Source: Limiplasma pullistercoris (GTDB taxonomy: Bacteria > Bacillota > Clostridia > Christensenellales > Aristaeellaceae). Taken from it: a DNA stretch of 64,000 nt. How positions within the stretch are numbered: position 1 is the first letter of the stretch; every line of letters starts with the position of its first letter. The position numbers were made by a program, and so were the translations under genes. The stretch lies in NCBI GenBank assembly GCA_018715165.1, contig DVMC01000066.1, positions 1 to 64,000 on the forward strand, in the 5' to 3' direction. The notes beneath the pieces were generated by a model, which was given only the letters and a program-made list of their open reading frames with translations, did not search any database and was not told the origin of the DNA. Below are positions 30,297-42,500 of the stretch, piece by piece.

Positions 30297-33200
30297 ATGA
30301 ACGGTTCATCCATGGGGTATCCCGGCCAACGGGGAATGTATTCTCCCGCCTTTGAGCATGATGCCTGCGGCATCGGCATGATCGTGGACATCGCCGGCAG
30401 GCGGTCGCACGAAATCGTCACGCAGGCCCTGAGCATCCTGAAGAATCTGGAGCACCGGGGCGGAGCGGGCGCAGAGCCGGACACGGGCGACGGCGCGGGC
30501 ATCCTGACCCAGCTGCCGCACACCCTTCTGGAAAGGGAATGCCGGCTGGGCGGCATCGTGCTGCCCGCACCCGGCCGCTACGGCGTGGGCATGCTGTTTT
30601 TAAGCCGGGACGAACGCCGCCGCATGGCCGCCGAAGCCGCTTTTGAAGCCATTGTGCGTGAGCAGGGACAGCGGTTTCTGGGCTGGCGGAGCGTGCCGGT
30701 CAATGCGTCCACGCTGGGAAAGACCAGCCGGGCCTGCATGCCGGTCATCCGCCAGGCCTTCATCGAAAAAAGCGCGGATCTCGACGGCGAGGATGCCTTT
30801 GAGCGCAAGCTCTACCTCATCCGTCGGATTGCCGAAAAACGCCTCCGCTACGCGCCGGACGCCCGGCCGGGGGATTTTTATGCCGCCAGCCTGTCCTGCC
30901 GCACCATCGTCTATAAGGGCATGCTGCTCAGCCGTCAGGTATCCCGGCTGTATCTGGATTTGAATGACCTGGACTACGACACGGCCATCGCTCTGGTACA
31001 CAGCCGCTATTCCACCAATACCTTCCCCAGCTGGGAGCGGGCGCATCCCAACCGCTACACCATTCACAACGGAGAAATCAACACCATCCACGGCAACTGC
31101 AAGCGCATGAACGCCCGACAGAGCCATGTGCATACCGGCCTGTTCGGGGATGATCTTTCGCAGGTGTTTCCCATCGTCAACGACGACGGCAGCGACAGCG
31201 CCATGTTTGACAACGCGCTGGAATTTCTGCTGCTGACCGGCCGAACGCTGCCCCACGCGGCGATGATGATGATTCCCCAGCCCTGGGAAAAGGACCGGAC
31301 CATGAGCCGTGAGCTTCGCGCATTCTACGAGTTTCACAGCCATGTGATGGATGCGTGGGACGGTCCCGCCGCCATGGCCATGACCGACGGCGTGCAGGCG
31401 CTGGCCATGCTGGACCGCAACGGCCTGCGGCCCGCCCGCTACCTGATAACCACGGACGGCCTGCTGGTGATGGCCTCCGAAACGGGCGCGCTGGAGCTTC
31501 CCCCCGAGCGGGTATTGCGCCGCGACCGCCTGCGGCCCGGCCGGATGCTGATGGTGGATACCCGCGCAGGGCGTCTTATGGATGATGCGGAGATCAAAAG
31601 CCGCATGGCTTCCCTCTACCCCTATGACCAATGGATTGCCAAGCTCGGCCTGCGCCTTGACGACCTGCCCGCGGCCGCCGCGCCCGAAGAGGGCGCGCCT
31701 CTGTGGCAGCTGCAAAAGGCCTTCGGCTACACCTGGGAGCAGGTGCGAAACGTGATTCTGCCCATGGCGGAGCAGGGCGCGGAGCCGCTGGCCTCCATGG
31801 GCGCGGACCTGCCCCTGGCCATTCTGTCGGACAGGCCGCAGCCGCTCTTTGCCTACTTTCATCAGCTCTTCGCCCAGGTGACCAACCCGCCCATCGATGC
31901 CATCCGCGAGGAAATCGTCACCTCCACGCTGGTCTACCTCGGGCCGGAGGGGGATCTGCTCTCCCCTTCGCCCCAAAGCTGCCGTCAGCTGCGCCTGTCC
32001 TCTCCCCTGATGACGGACGAGCAGCTGGCCCGGCTTCGCGGGCTGGATACCGAAGGTTTGCGGGCCCTGACCGTGTCCATCCTCTACGAGGCGGCACAGG
32101 GCGAGGCGGGGATGCGCGGTGCGATGGACCGCGTCTTTTGCGCGCTGGACGAGGGCTTTGAAAAGGGATACAACCTCTTTATCCTGACCGACCGCGGCGT
32201 GGATGCGGAGCATGCCGCCCTCCCCTCGTTGCTGGCGGTCAGCGGAGTGCAGGCGCATACCCTGCGGCGCGGCATCCGCACGCAGATGAGCATCGTGTTG
32301 GAGAGCGGCGAGCCTACGGCGGTACACCACTTTGCAGCTCTGGTGGGCTATGGGGCCACCGCCATCAACCCTTACCTGGCGCTGCGCACCGTGCGGGAGG
32401 CCGTGCGGGAGGAGCGTCTTGCAGGTTTTTCGGAGGAGGAGGCTCAGACGCGGTATCTGCACGCGGCGGTAAAGGGCGTGGTAAAGACCATGTCCAAGAT
32501 GGGCATCTCCACCGTGCAAAGCTACCGCGGTTCGCAGCTGTTCGAGGCCGTGGGCCTGAGCCGCGCGCTCATCGACGAATACTTTCCCGAAACCGTCAGC
32601 CGCATCGGCGGCATGGGGCTAGACGGGGTGGCCAAGGAGAACGCCGCGCGGCATGACGCCGCCTTCCACGATCCGCTGGGCGGGACGGCGCTGGCCCCGG
32701 GCGGCGAATTTCAATGGCGCAGGGAGGAGGAGTATCATCTCTATAACCCCGAAACCATCCGCCTGTTGCAGCAGGCCGTCTGGAACGACGATTACGGCAT
32801 GTTCCGGCAGTACACCGCCCGCCTTGACGGCAGCGAGCGCAAGGCCACCCTGCGCAGCCTGATGGACCTGCGGCCTGACCGTTCGCCCGTGCCTCTGGAC
32901 GAGGTGGAAAGCGAGGACGTGATCGTCAGGCGCTTCAAGACCGGTGCCATGAGCTATGGTTCGCTGAGCAGGGAGGCGCACGAGTGCCTGGCCATCGCCA
33001 TGAACCGTCTGGGCGGCAAGAGCAACAGCGGCGAAGGCGGCGAGGATGAGGACCGCTACCTGCCCGATGCAAACGGGGACAACCTCTCCAGCGCCATCAA
33101 GCAGGTGGCCAGCGGACGCTTCGGCGTGACCAGCAGCTATCTCACCCATGCCAGGGAGCTGCAAATCAAAATGGCGCAGGGCGCCAAGCCGGGCGAAGGC

Positions 33201-34808
33201 GGGCAGCTTCCGGGGGAAAAGGTCTATCCCTGGATCGCCAAAACGCGCCACGCCACGGCGGGCGTGGGGCTGATCTCCCCGCCGCCCCACCATGACATCT
33301 ATTCCATCGAGGACCTGGCGGAACTGATTTACGACCTGAAAAACGCCAACCGCAAGGCGCGCATCAGCGTCAAGCTGGTGGCGGAAGCAGGGGTGGGTAC
33401 CGTGGCCGCGGGCGTGGCCAAGGGCGGCGCAGATGTGATCGTGGTCAGCGGATACGACGGCGGCACCGGCGCGAGCCCGCGCTCCTCCATCCGGCATGCG
33501 GGCCTGCCATGGGAAATGGGCCTTGCCGAAGCGCAGCAGACGCTCATGCTCAACGGCCTGCGCGGCCGCGTCGTGCTGGAAACCGACGGCAAGCTCATGA
33601 CGGGGCGGGACGTAGCCGTGGCCGCGCTGCTCGGCGCGGAGGAATTTGGCTTCGCCACCGCGCCGCTGGTCGCCATGGGCTGCGTGATGATGCGCGTATG
33701 CAACCTGGACAGCTGTCCCGCAGGCATTGCCACCCAAAAGCCGGAACTGCGCGCACGTTTCAAGGGAAAGCCCGAATACGTGATGCGCTTCATGCGTTTC
33801 ATTGCACGGGAGCTGCGGGAAATCATGGCGCAGATGGGTTTGCGCACGTTGGACGAAATGGTGGGCCGAACGGATTTGCTGGTGCGCAGGCCTTCGGATG
33901 GCTGCTGGAAACGCGACGGCGTGGACCTGTCCGCCCTTTTGGGCCGGTCGGAGGACGAAAGGCGGTTTTGCCGTCACGATCAGGGCGTCGTCCGCCAGCT
34001 GCAACCCACACTGGACGAAAGCATGCTGTGCGTGTTGGCCCGTCCCGCGCTGGAGGGCGGACATCCCGTGACCGCGGCGCTGGCCATTCACAACACCGAC
34101 CGCGCCACGGGCACGATTCTGGGCAGCGAGGTCACCGTTCGCTACGGGGAAGCGGGCTTGCCTGACGACACCATCCGCCTGACCTTCCGCGGCAGTGCGG
34201 GGCAGAGCTTTGGCGCTTTTGTGCCGCACGGCGTCACGCTGACGCTGGAGGGCGACTGCAACGATTATCTGGGCAAGGGCCTCTCCGGCGGCATCCTGTG
34301 CGTAAGCCCCGCCAGGGAACAGGCGGGCCGGCCGGAGGAAAACGTCATTGCGGGAAACGTCGCGCTCTATGGAGCCACCGGCGGAGAATGCTACGTATGC
34401 GGCATGGCGGGCGAGCGCTTCTGCGTGCGCAATTCCGGCGCGCTGGCGGTGGTCGAGGGGGTAGGCGACCACGGCTGCGAATACATGACCGGCGGCCGTG
34501 TGGTCGTTCTGGGAACGATTGGACGCAACTTTGCCGCCGGTATGAGCGGCGGAATCGCCTATGTGTACGACCCGGACGGAACCTTTCCCCAGCGCTGCAA
34601 TACTGAAATGGTGCTTCTGGAACCGCTGGACGACCCGGACGAGGCCATCCTTGTGAAAAAATGGGTGGAGCAGCACGTGCGCCGTACCCACAGCCCGCTG
34701 GGACAGCGCCTGCTGGACGAATGGGGCACGGCGGCCAGCCGCTTTACAAGGGTCATTCCCGTACAGTACAAGCGCCTGATGGCACAGCATGACAAGGAGG
34801 GGGCCTGA
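30297..34808 (+). CDS. gltB: glutamate synthase large subunit
   Basis: 1503 residues, full length. It converts glutamine and 2-oxoglutarate to two glutamates. It begins with a short propeptide and the Ntn glutaminase domain, whose catalytic cysteine follows EHDA (HDACGIG, residue 24) after processing. The central linking domain follows, then the FMN/2-oxoglutarate domain (about 800-1200; KPGEGGQLPGEKVYPWIAKT, VSGYDGGTGASPRSSIRHAG) with the 3Fe-4S cysteines (CVMMRVCNLDSCPAGIATQ), and the C-terminal GXGXG beta-helix (about 1250-1480). ATG 30297 has AGGAGG upstream. gltD follows after 2 nt. Confidence 0.97.
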   Translation: MNGSSMGYPGQRGMYSPAFEHDACGIGMIVDIAGRRSHEIVTQALSILKNLEHRGGAGAEPDTGDGAGILTQLPHTLLERECRLGGIVLPAPGRYGVGMLFLSRDERRRMAAEAAFEAIVREQGQRFLGWRSVPVNASTLGKTSRACMPVIRQAFIEKSADLDGEDAFERKLYLIRRIAEKRLRYAPDARPGDFYAASLSCRTIVYKGMLLSRQVSRLYLDLNDLDYDTAIALVHSRYSTNTFPSWERAHPNRYTIHNGEINTIHGNCKRMNARQSHVHTGLFGDDLSQVFPIVNDDGSDSAMFDNALEFLLLTGRTLPHAAMMMIPQPWEKDRTMSRELRAFYEFHSHVMDAWDGPAAMAMTDGVQALAMLDRNGLRPARYLITTDGLLVMASETGALELPPERVLRRDRLRPGRMLMVDTRAGRLMDDAEIKSRMASLYPYDQWIAKLGLRLDDLPAAAAPEEGAPLWQLQKAFGYTWEQVRNVILPMAEQGAEPLASMGADLPLAILSDRPQPLFAYFHQLFAQVTNPPIDAIREEIVTSTLVYLGPEGDLLSPSPQSCRQLRLSSPLMTDEQLARLRGLDTEGLRALTVSILYEAAQGEAGMRGAMDRVFCALDEGFEKGYNLFILTDRGVDAEHAALPSLLAVSGVQAHTLRRGIRTQMSIVLESGEPTAVHHFAALVGYGATAINPYLALRTVREAVREERLAGFSEEEAQTRYLHAAVKGVVKTMSKMGISTVQSYRGSQLFEAVGLSRALIDEYFPETVSRIGGMGLDGVAKENAARHDAAFHDPLGGTALAPGGEFQWRREEEYHLYNPETIRLLQQAVWNDDYGMFRQYTARLDGSERKATLRSLMDLRPDRSPVPLDEVESEDVIVRRFKTGAMSYGSLSREAHECLAIAMNRLGGKSNSGEGGEDEDRYLPDANGDNLSSAIKQVASGRFGVTSSYLTHARELQIKMAQGAKPGEGGQLPGEKVYPWIAKTRHATAGVGLISPPPHHDIYSIEDLAELIYDLKNANRKARISVKLVAEAGVGTVAAGVAKGGADVIVVSGYDGGTGASPRSSIRHAGLPWEMGLAEAQQTLMLNGLRGRVVLETDGKLMTGRDVAVAALLGAEEFGFATAPLVAMGCVMMRVCNLDSCPAGIATQKPELRARFKGKPEYVMRFMRFIARELREIMAQMGLRTLDEMVGRTDLLVRRPSDGCWKRDGVDLSALLGRSEDERRFCRHDQGVVRQLQPTLDESMLCVLARPALEGGHPVTAALAIHNTDRATGTILGSEVTVRYGEAGLPDDTIRLTFRGSAGQSFGAFVPHGVTLTLEGDCNDYLGKGLSGGILCVSPAREQAGRPEENVIAGNVALYGATGGECYVCGMAGERFCVRNSGALAVVEGVGDHGCEYMTGGRVVVLGTIGRNFAAGMSGGIAYVYDPDGTFPQRCNTEMVLLEPLDDPDEAILVKKWVEQHVRRTHSPLGQRLLDEWGTAASRFTRVIPVQYKRLMAQHDKEGA

Positions 34809-34810
34809 TC

Positions 34811-36274
34811 ATGGGCAAGCTGTTTGGTTTTCTGGAATACGCCCGCGAGCTGCCGCCGGACCGTGACCCGCTGGAACGGCTGAATGACTGGAACGAGATT
34901 CATGGCCTGCTCCCACAGGAGGAGGAGCGGCGGCAGGCGGCGCGCTGCATGGCCTGTTCCGTCCCCTTCTGCCACAGCGGACAGATGATCGGGGGTCTTC
35001 CCTCCGGCTGTCCGCTGGGTAACCTGATTCCGGAATGGAACGATCTTCTCTACCGGGGCGAATGGGAAGGGGCGGCACAGCGACTGCTCATGACCAACAG
35101 CTTCCCGGAGTTTACCGGACGGGTGTGTCCCGCGCCCTGCGAGGGCGCGTGCACCTGCGGCATCCATCAGCCGCAGGTCACCATCCGCCAGAACGAGCTG
35201 AGCATCATAGAGCGCGCCTTTGCGGACGGGCGTATGCAGCCGCGGCCTCCGGCGGTGCGCACGGGCAGACGGGTGGCCGTTGTGGGCAGCGGACCCGCGG
35301 GCCTGGCCTGCGCCGAGCGCCTCAACCGCTACGGCCACAGCGTCACCGTGCTGGAGCGCAGCGACCGCGTGGGGGGCCTGCTCACCTACGGCATTCCCAA
35401 CATGAAGCTGGACAAGCGCGTGGTTGCGCGGCGGGTGGACCTGATGCGGGCCGAGGGCATAACCTTCCAAACCGGATGCCATGTGGGGGTGGACCTGCCT
35501 GCCGAGGCGCTGCTGGATGCGTTTGACGCCGTGGTGCTCTGCGTGGGCAGCGGCAGGCCCCGCGATCTGGACGTTCCGGGCCGCGAGGGGCCCGGCGTGG
35601 CATTTGCGCTGGATTACCTCACCGCCGCCACGCGCGCCGTGCTGGACGGACCAGGCGCCCTGCCCGATGCGCTCAATGCGCGCGGCAGGCATGTCATCGT
35701 CATCGGCGGCGGGGATACCGGCACCGACTGCGTAGGCGCCGCGCTGCGCCAGGGCTGCCGGAGCGTGCATCAGCTGGAAATCATGCCCAGGCCACCCCTT
35801 GCGCGCACGCCGCAAAACCCCTGGCCGGAGTATCCCCGCGTGCTCAAGGTCGACTATGCCCAGCAGGAGGCCATCGCGCGCTTTGGAAGCGACCCCCGCC
35901 AATTCCTGACGCAGACGCGCGAGATCCTGCGCGACGGGCATGGCGTGTGCGCCGTGCTTACCGAGGGGGTGCGTTGGGTCAGGGGAGCGGACGGCCGCTT
36001 GTGCCCGCAGGTCCAGCCGGGTACCTCGAAGCGCTGGCAGGCCGACCTGGTGCTCATCGCCATGGGCTTCACGGGTCCGGAGGAAACGCTCGTTCAGGCC
36101 TATGGCCTTACCCAGGACGCGCGCGGGAGCGTGCTGGCCGACGGTTTCATGACCGTGCGTCGCGGCGTATTTGCCGCGGGCGATATGCGCATCGGACAAA
36201 GTCTGGTGGTGCGCGCCATCGATGAGGGCCAGCGCGCCGCAAAAGCCTGCCATGCCTACCTGACCGCGCTGTAG
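34811..36274 (+). CDS. gltD: glutamate synthase small subunit
   Basis: 487 residues. It passes electrons from NAD(P)H through FAD and two 4Fe-4S clusters to GltB. N-terminal cluster cysteines (CMACSVPFC...GCPLGN; VCPAPCEGACTCGI), FAD motif VVGSGPAGLACAERLNRYG (about 157) and NADPH motif VIGGGDTGTDCVGAALRQG (about 298), plus the C-terminal FAAGDMRIGQSLVVRAI. RBS AAGGAGGGGG lies in the end of gltB. 238 bp without a gene follow before the glucan synthase; no terminator was recognised there. Confidence 0.96.
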   Translation: MGKLFGFLEYARELPPDRDPLERLNDWNEIHGLLPQEEERRQAARCMACSVPFCHSGQMIGGLPSGCPLGNLIPEWNDLLYRGEWEGAAQRLLMTNSFPEFTGRVCPAPCEGACTCGIHQPQVTIRQNELSIIERAFADGRMQPRPPAVRTGRRVAVVGSGPAGLACAERLNRYGHSVTVLERSDRVGGLLTYGIPNMKLDKRVVARRVDLMRAEGITFQTGCHVGVDLPAEALLDAFDAVVLCVGSGRPRDLDVPGREGPGVAFALDYLTAATRAVLDGPGALPDALNARGRHVIVIGGGDTGTDCVGAALRQGCRSVHQLEIMPRPPLARTPQNPWPEYPRVLKVDYAQQEAIARFGSDPRQFLTQTREILRDGHGVCAVLTEGVRWVRGADGRLCPQVQPGTSKRWQADLVLIAMGFTGPEETLVQAYGLTQDARGSVLADGFMTVRRGVFAAGDMRIGQSLVVRAIDEGQRAAKACHAYLTAL

Positions 36275-36512
36275 CCCCGCTTTTTCCGCTTCTTTCCTTC
36301 TTTGTTCAAGCGCCGTCCACGTGCAGCCGGCGTTCCGCCAGTCCATAGGCAGCCTCTTCAGCCCGCGCGGACGGCCTGCGATAGTCCCGCCTTGCTCCGG
36401 CCGCCGCATCCCGCGCTCTCCCGCGCCGGAAAACCCGCCTTGCCGCAAAATACATCACTTTGCCATCCTTTGCACACACTACCCTCCGTACACAATAGCG
36501 GAGGTTTGCCTG

Positions 36513-39500
36513 ATGCATTGGATCATATCGGCGGCCGGACTGGCGATTCTGTTTTTCCTGGCCTGGGGAACGCACCGGCCCGCGCCCCGCGCCTACCGGG
36601 ACGCAACGTTGGACGACGCCCTCCCCGCCCATCTCAAGGCCTTGGCGGCCGAAACGGAGGGGCGCGGGCGGGCGCGCATCCGCATGCCACGCGGGCTGCT
36701 GGGCTCGCTGGAGCGGTCCGTGCGGTTTTTGAACGCCCTGCCCTCGCAGGACCTGCTGCCCGCCGCGCGCTGGCTGTGCGACAACGGACGCTTTTTACAG
36801 GAGGAAATCGCCGCCCTGCGCCTGGCGTTGGAGGGAACGCCCCGCCTGCCCCGGTGCTCGTCCGGCGTGCCGCGGGTGTGCCTGTTTGCCCGTGAGCTGA
36901 TCGGGCACAGCGCCGCCGCCTTCGACCGCGACCGGCTGGAGCGTGCCGTGGCCGCCTGGCAAAGCGTTGCGCCCTTTACCGTTCAGGAGACTGATTGCCT
37001 GCCCCTGGCCCTGCGGCTTGCGCTTCTGGAGCTGCTGTGCGCCTCGGCGGACCAGTGCATGCGCGAGCAGCGAGCCCGTCTGAGCGCCGTGCGCATGGAG
37101 CGCCTGCTCCGCCATGGACGCGAGCGCCAAGCCATGCGCCTGTTCAAGCGAAACGAGCACGAATCCGCCTTCCTGGAGCAATTGCTCTCCCAGGTGCGCA
37201 CCGGCGAGGAGGCCGGTCGCACGCTGTGGCTGGACCGGTATTTCACCCGGCGCGGCCTGTCCGCCGACGGCCTGGCGGAATCGGAACACAGCCACCAGAC
37301 GGAGAGCTGCCTGTGGGTCGGCAACGCCGTCACCTCGCTCCGGGCCGTTGCCCGCACGCCGTGGCAACGCGTGCTGGAATCCGTCAGCGCCGTGCATGAA
37401 GCCCTCTCGACCGATCGCGTCTACCTGGGCATGGACCAGGAGAGCCGTGCCTATTACCGCGGACAGGTATCGCTGATCGCCGTCCGCACCGGCCGGCCGG
37501 AGCTGTCCGTATGCGCCGGGGCGCTCTCGCTTGCCCAGGGTGCCGGAGAAGGTGTCCGCGGCCACGTGGGCTATTACCTGCTGGATGACGGCCTCCGTCA
37601 GCTGCTTGGCTACCTGCAGGCGCGGCGTGCCTCCGGCCTTGTGGCTCCGCGCGCCCGCGCCTTGTTGCGGTTGGGCAGCTGGGCGGCCTTTGTCGCGCTG
37701 ATCGCCGCCGCCTGGGCGCTCAGGCTGCCGTGGCCCGTGTGGCCCCTGTTTGCAGGGGTGTTTCTCTACGCCGCGCAGCAGGCCGCGACCGTCGTGCTCC
37801 TGCGCCGCCTGCGCCCGCGCATGGTTCCCCGCATGCAGGTGGAGCGGCTGGATGCTTCCACGCAGACGCTGGTGGTATGTCCCACCATGCTCATGGACGC
37901 GGGCCATGCCATCTCCATGGTCAAGCATCTCTCGGTGCTGCATCAGGCCAACCCGGATTCGCACCTGCACTTTTTGCTTCTGGGCGACTTTCAAGACAGC
38001 CTCACCGGCACCCTGTCCGGCGACGGCGATATCGTGGCCGCCGCGTCGGCGGCCGTGCGCGCCCTGTGCGAGGACACCGGCCATCCGTTTTTTTACCTGC
38101 AGCGCGAACGGGTCTTTTCCGCCCGCGACCACCTCTACATGAGCCGCGAGCGCAAGCGCGGCAGCCTGGAAACGCTGCTCAAACTCATCGACGGGCGGCC
38201 CGTGGAGGATTCCTTCGCCTATGCCTCTTTGCCTCTGGAAAGCCTCAAGGGACAATACCGCTACGTGATCACCCTCGACAGCGACACCATTCTGCCGCCG
38301 GGCAGCGCGCTTCGGCTGGTGGGCAGCATGCTGCATCCCCTGCAAAAGCGGCAGAAGCTGCAGGGGCGCATGCGCGGGGTGAGCGTGCTGCAGCCGCGCA
38401 TGGAGATCGCCGCTCATACGGTGGGCAGCCGACTGTCGCTGCTGCTGGGCGGACGCGGCGGCGCGGACCCCTATAACGCCCTCACCGCCGATCTGGCGCA
38501 GGACCTCTACCGGCGCGGCACGTTTATGGGCAAGGGCATCATCGACCCCGCGCCCTTTCTGGACGCGACCGAGCGCGCCGTGCTGCCCGGCTGTGTGCTT
38601 AGCCACGACCTGTTGGAAGGCGAGCTGGCGGGATGCGCCATGGCCAGCGACATCACCCTCTATGACGGCCACCCCAAAACCCTCAAGGGCTTTCTCTACC
38701 GCCTGCACCGCTGGACGCGGGGTGACTGGCAGCTGCTGGCCTATGTGCTGCCCCTCTTTCCCAGGCAATGGCGGCCGCCCAGCCGTGCGCTGGATGCCGC
38801 GGGCCGGCGGAAAATCTGGCATAACCTGCTGCGCAGCCTGGTCGCGCCTATGCGGGTGCTGCTGATCGCCTATGCGGCGTTCGCAGGCCGCACCTGGCTG
38901 CTGCTTGGCGCGCTTTTGCTGCCCGAGCTGCCCTATGCGCTTCCCGCAGGGCTGCGTGGACTGCCGGCGCTGCTTGCGCGCCTGGCTGTGCTTCCCTGCG
39001 AGGCGGGCATGCAGGCCGACGCCATCGCCCGCACGCTGTACCGGCTGTGGTTCAGCCGCCGCAGCCTGCTGGCGTGGACCACCGCAGCCCAGCTTTCCCG
39101 CCCGTCGGACAAGCCGCCCATGCTGTTTTTCTATTTGAGCATGGTCACGGGCGCGGCGGTGGCAGGACTTTCGCTGCTGCCCGGCGGAACGCCGGCGGGC
39201 CTGGCGACGGGCGCGCTGTGGGTCGCTTTCCCCTTTGCGCTGCCCTGGCTGGAACAGCCGGTGACCCGTCCGCCCCGCCCCACCGGCTATATGCGCGAGG
39301 TTCTCACGCGCGTGGCCAAGGGTACGCTCACCTTCTTCGAGACGGCCATGACCGACGCGGACCACGGCCTTCCGCCCGACAACGTGCAGATCGAGCCCAA
39401 CAAGGGCGTGTCTCACCGTACCTCGCCCACCAACATCGGCCTGTACCTGTGCGCGCTGGCGGCGGCGGAGCGGCTGCGCCTGCTGGCCCCGGATGAAATG

Positions 39501-42500
39501 GCCCGCCGCATGGAGGACACCCTCGCCACCCTCGAAGCCCTGCCCAAATGGCAGGGGCATCTGTACAACTGGTACGACACACGCACGCTGGAGCCGTTGG
39601 AACCGCCCTTCATCTCCTCGGTGGATAGCGGCAACCTGGCGGCCTGTCTGCTGACCTGCGCGCAGGGCGTGCGCGTGCTGCTGCCCCAGCTCAGCGCATG
39701 CTACCACAGCCTGGCCGCTCGCATGGATGCGCTGGCGGAGGGTATGCGCTTCACCGCCCTGTTTGACGCGGAAGCGGAACTGTTCCGCATCGGCGTGCAT
39801 CCGCTGGAGGAATCGCCCTCCACAGGACATTACGACCTGCTGGCCAGCGAATCCCGGCTTTTGAGCTTTGTGGCCATCATGCTGGGTCAGGCCCCGGTGC
39901 GGCACTGGTGGCGGCTGGGGCGTCTCTATACGCGCGTGCGCGGCGCGGGACAAACGCTGATCAGCTATAACGGAACCATGTTTGAATACCTCATGCCGCT
40001 GCTGTTTCAGCCCACGGTACCCTTGACGCTGCTGGACGGCGTATGCCGTGCCGCCGTCAAGGCGCAGGCGCGCTGTCGCCGCGGCGGCGTGTTTGGCGTA
40101 AGCGAAAGCGGGTACTATGCCTTCGACCCCAACCTGTACTATCTCTATAAGGCATTCGGCCTGCCGCGCCTGTCGCTGGACCCGGACCAGCGCAGCGACG
40201 TGATCGCGCCCTACGCCACCTTTCTGGCGATGCAAACGGATCTCAAGTCCGCGTTTCAAAACCTGCTGCGCCTTATGTCGCTGGGCATGGAAGGGCCGCT
40301 GGGCATGTTCGAGGCCGCCGATTTTTCGCCTGCGCGCACGGACGGCCAGCCCATGCGCATCGTGCGCAGCCATATGGCGCACCATCAGGGGATGATTCTG
40401 CTGGCGGTGTGCAACGTGTTGGAAGAGGGCTACATCTCCGGCCTGTTCTCCTCCCTGCCGCGGGCGCAGGCCTACCGGCTGCTGCTGGAAGAAAGGCCCT
40501 TTCGAGCCCGCGGGCTCATCCGCCGTCCGCTCCGGCGCACGGCGCGCGAGACGCCCCTCTCCGCCGCTCCGGCCCGGCGTGCGGCAGAGCCGATGCGCTT
40601 TCCCATCGACGCGCACCTTCTGCACGGGGCCGGAACCACCTGGATGATCGACGCCCAGGGCGGCGGCTTTTTGAGCCGCAACGGCGTGATGCTCACCCGG
40701 TTTTCGGAATGCTGCCGCCTGCCCAGCGGCATGCGCTTTTACCTGCGGGATTCGCAGAGCGGCGCCTACTGGAATGTCACGGACCCCGGCCTTACCCAGT
40801 CGGTCAGCTTTGAAACGGCGCAGGCGGTCTTTGCCCATGAGCGCTTTCAGGTGGAAAGCGAGCTGCGCCTGTTCGTAAACCCCCTGGATGGCGTGGCGCT
40901 GGCCTGCCTGACGCTGAAAAATCACAGCGGCATGGAGCGCATGATGGAGGTGTGCAGCTATCTGGAACCCGCCCTGGCCTCCCAGCGCGACGACGCGGCG
41001 CATCCGGCGTTTCAGAACCTGTTTCTGCGCACCGGACGGCTGGGCAAATACGGTGTGGCGGCCATGCGCCGCTCCCGCGGCCCGTCCGAGGAAAGCCGCC
41101 GCCTGTGGCACCTGATGGCCACCGACGCCAGCCTGACCATGCTGCGCGTGCAGACCGACCGTGCGGCCTTTCTGGGGCGCGGGCGCACGATCTATGCGCC
41201 GCGCGCGCTGGAGATGCCCATCAGCGCCGTTGCAGATACGCTGGGCGACGTCATCGAGCCCTGCCTGAGCCTGCGGGGCCAGTTTGTGCTGCCACCCGGC
41301 GGCAGGCTGCAATTTGTGTTCGCCACTTCGCTTCCGGGCGAAAGCGAGGCGCCGGGCGCCTTTCTGGAACGCTACGGCCAGGTGGACGGCGCGCTGCGCG
41401 CCTATGCCCCGGCGCTCACGCGCGGGCTGGTCACGGCGCGTTACCTTGGGCTTGCCCCGGGCATGCTTGGCGGCGTTTCCCGCCTGGTGGGCGCGCTATG
41501 CTATACCGGCCAGCCTGCCCAGCTGCGCTATGCGGCGGAAAACGCCCTGCCCCTCCGCGCCCTGTGGAGCATGGGCATCGGCGGCGATCTGCCCATTCTG
41601 CTGCTGGAATGCCGCGAGGGCAAGGACCTGTCGCTGGTGCAGCTTCTGCTCAAGGCGCATGCCTGGTATCGCATGCATGGCCTGTGGGTGGATCTGGTGC
41701 TGGCCGTCACCCAGCCATCGGGCTATGGGCATCCGCTGCGCGAGCGGCTCAGCGCCCTGGCCCAGGCCTGTCACAGCCATGAGCTGATCGGCAAGGAGAG
41801 CGGCGTACACCTTTTTGACAACCTCACGGCCGACCAGCTGGGTCTTTTGCGCGCCGCGGCGCGCGTGGTGCTTTCCACGGACGGCGGCTCGCTGGAGGAG
41901 CAGCTGCGCGCGCTGGAGATGAGCGTGCGCGCGCGGCCGCTCTATACCTGCCGCCCCAGCGCCGAATGGAAACCCGCCCTGCCTGAAGCGGACGCGACAC
42001 TGTTTGACAACGGCTACGGCGGCTTCACGCGGGACGGCGGCGACTACCGCATCACCCTGCCCGCCGGGCGGCAGACCCCCGCGCCCTGGTGCAACCCCCT
42101 CTGCTCGGACCGCTTCGGAACCCTTGCGGGCGAAAGCGGGCTGGTGTTCACCTATGCGCATAACAGCCATTCGGGCCGGCTGACCCGCTGGCCCAACGAC
42201 AGCGTGACCCCGCGCGGCGAGGAAAATTTCTTCCTGCGCGACGATGCGCACCGGCTGCTCTGGTCGCTGACCCGCCAGCCTATGGGCCACAACATGCCGG
42301 TGCGCGTGACCCATGCGCCCGGCGAGACGGTGTACGAGAGCAGCTGCTATGGCGTGTACTGCCGCATGTCCTGCTTCACCGACGGCGAAGCCGCCATCGG
42401 CGCGCGCGTGATTCAGCTGCGCAACGAGGACCGGGTGGAGCGCGTGATGACGCTTATGCACACCTGCATCTTCAGCCCCGGCGCCCAGCCGTCGGCCTCC

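Noticed and set aside
32619..34790. 723-codon open frame antisense to gltB
   Set aside because: Complementary to highly conserved glutamate synthase sequence; composition typical of an antisense frame.
36795..41312. 1505-codon open frame antisense to the glucan synthase gene
   Set aside because: Very GC-rich DNA keeps this frame free of stops. Composition is low-complexity (H, Q, R, A), there is no domain, and the sense gene is conserved across the whole stretch.
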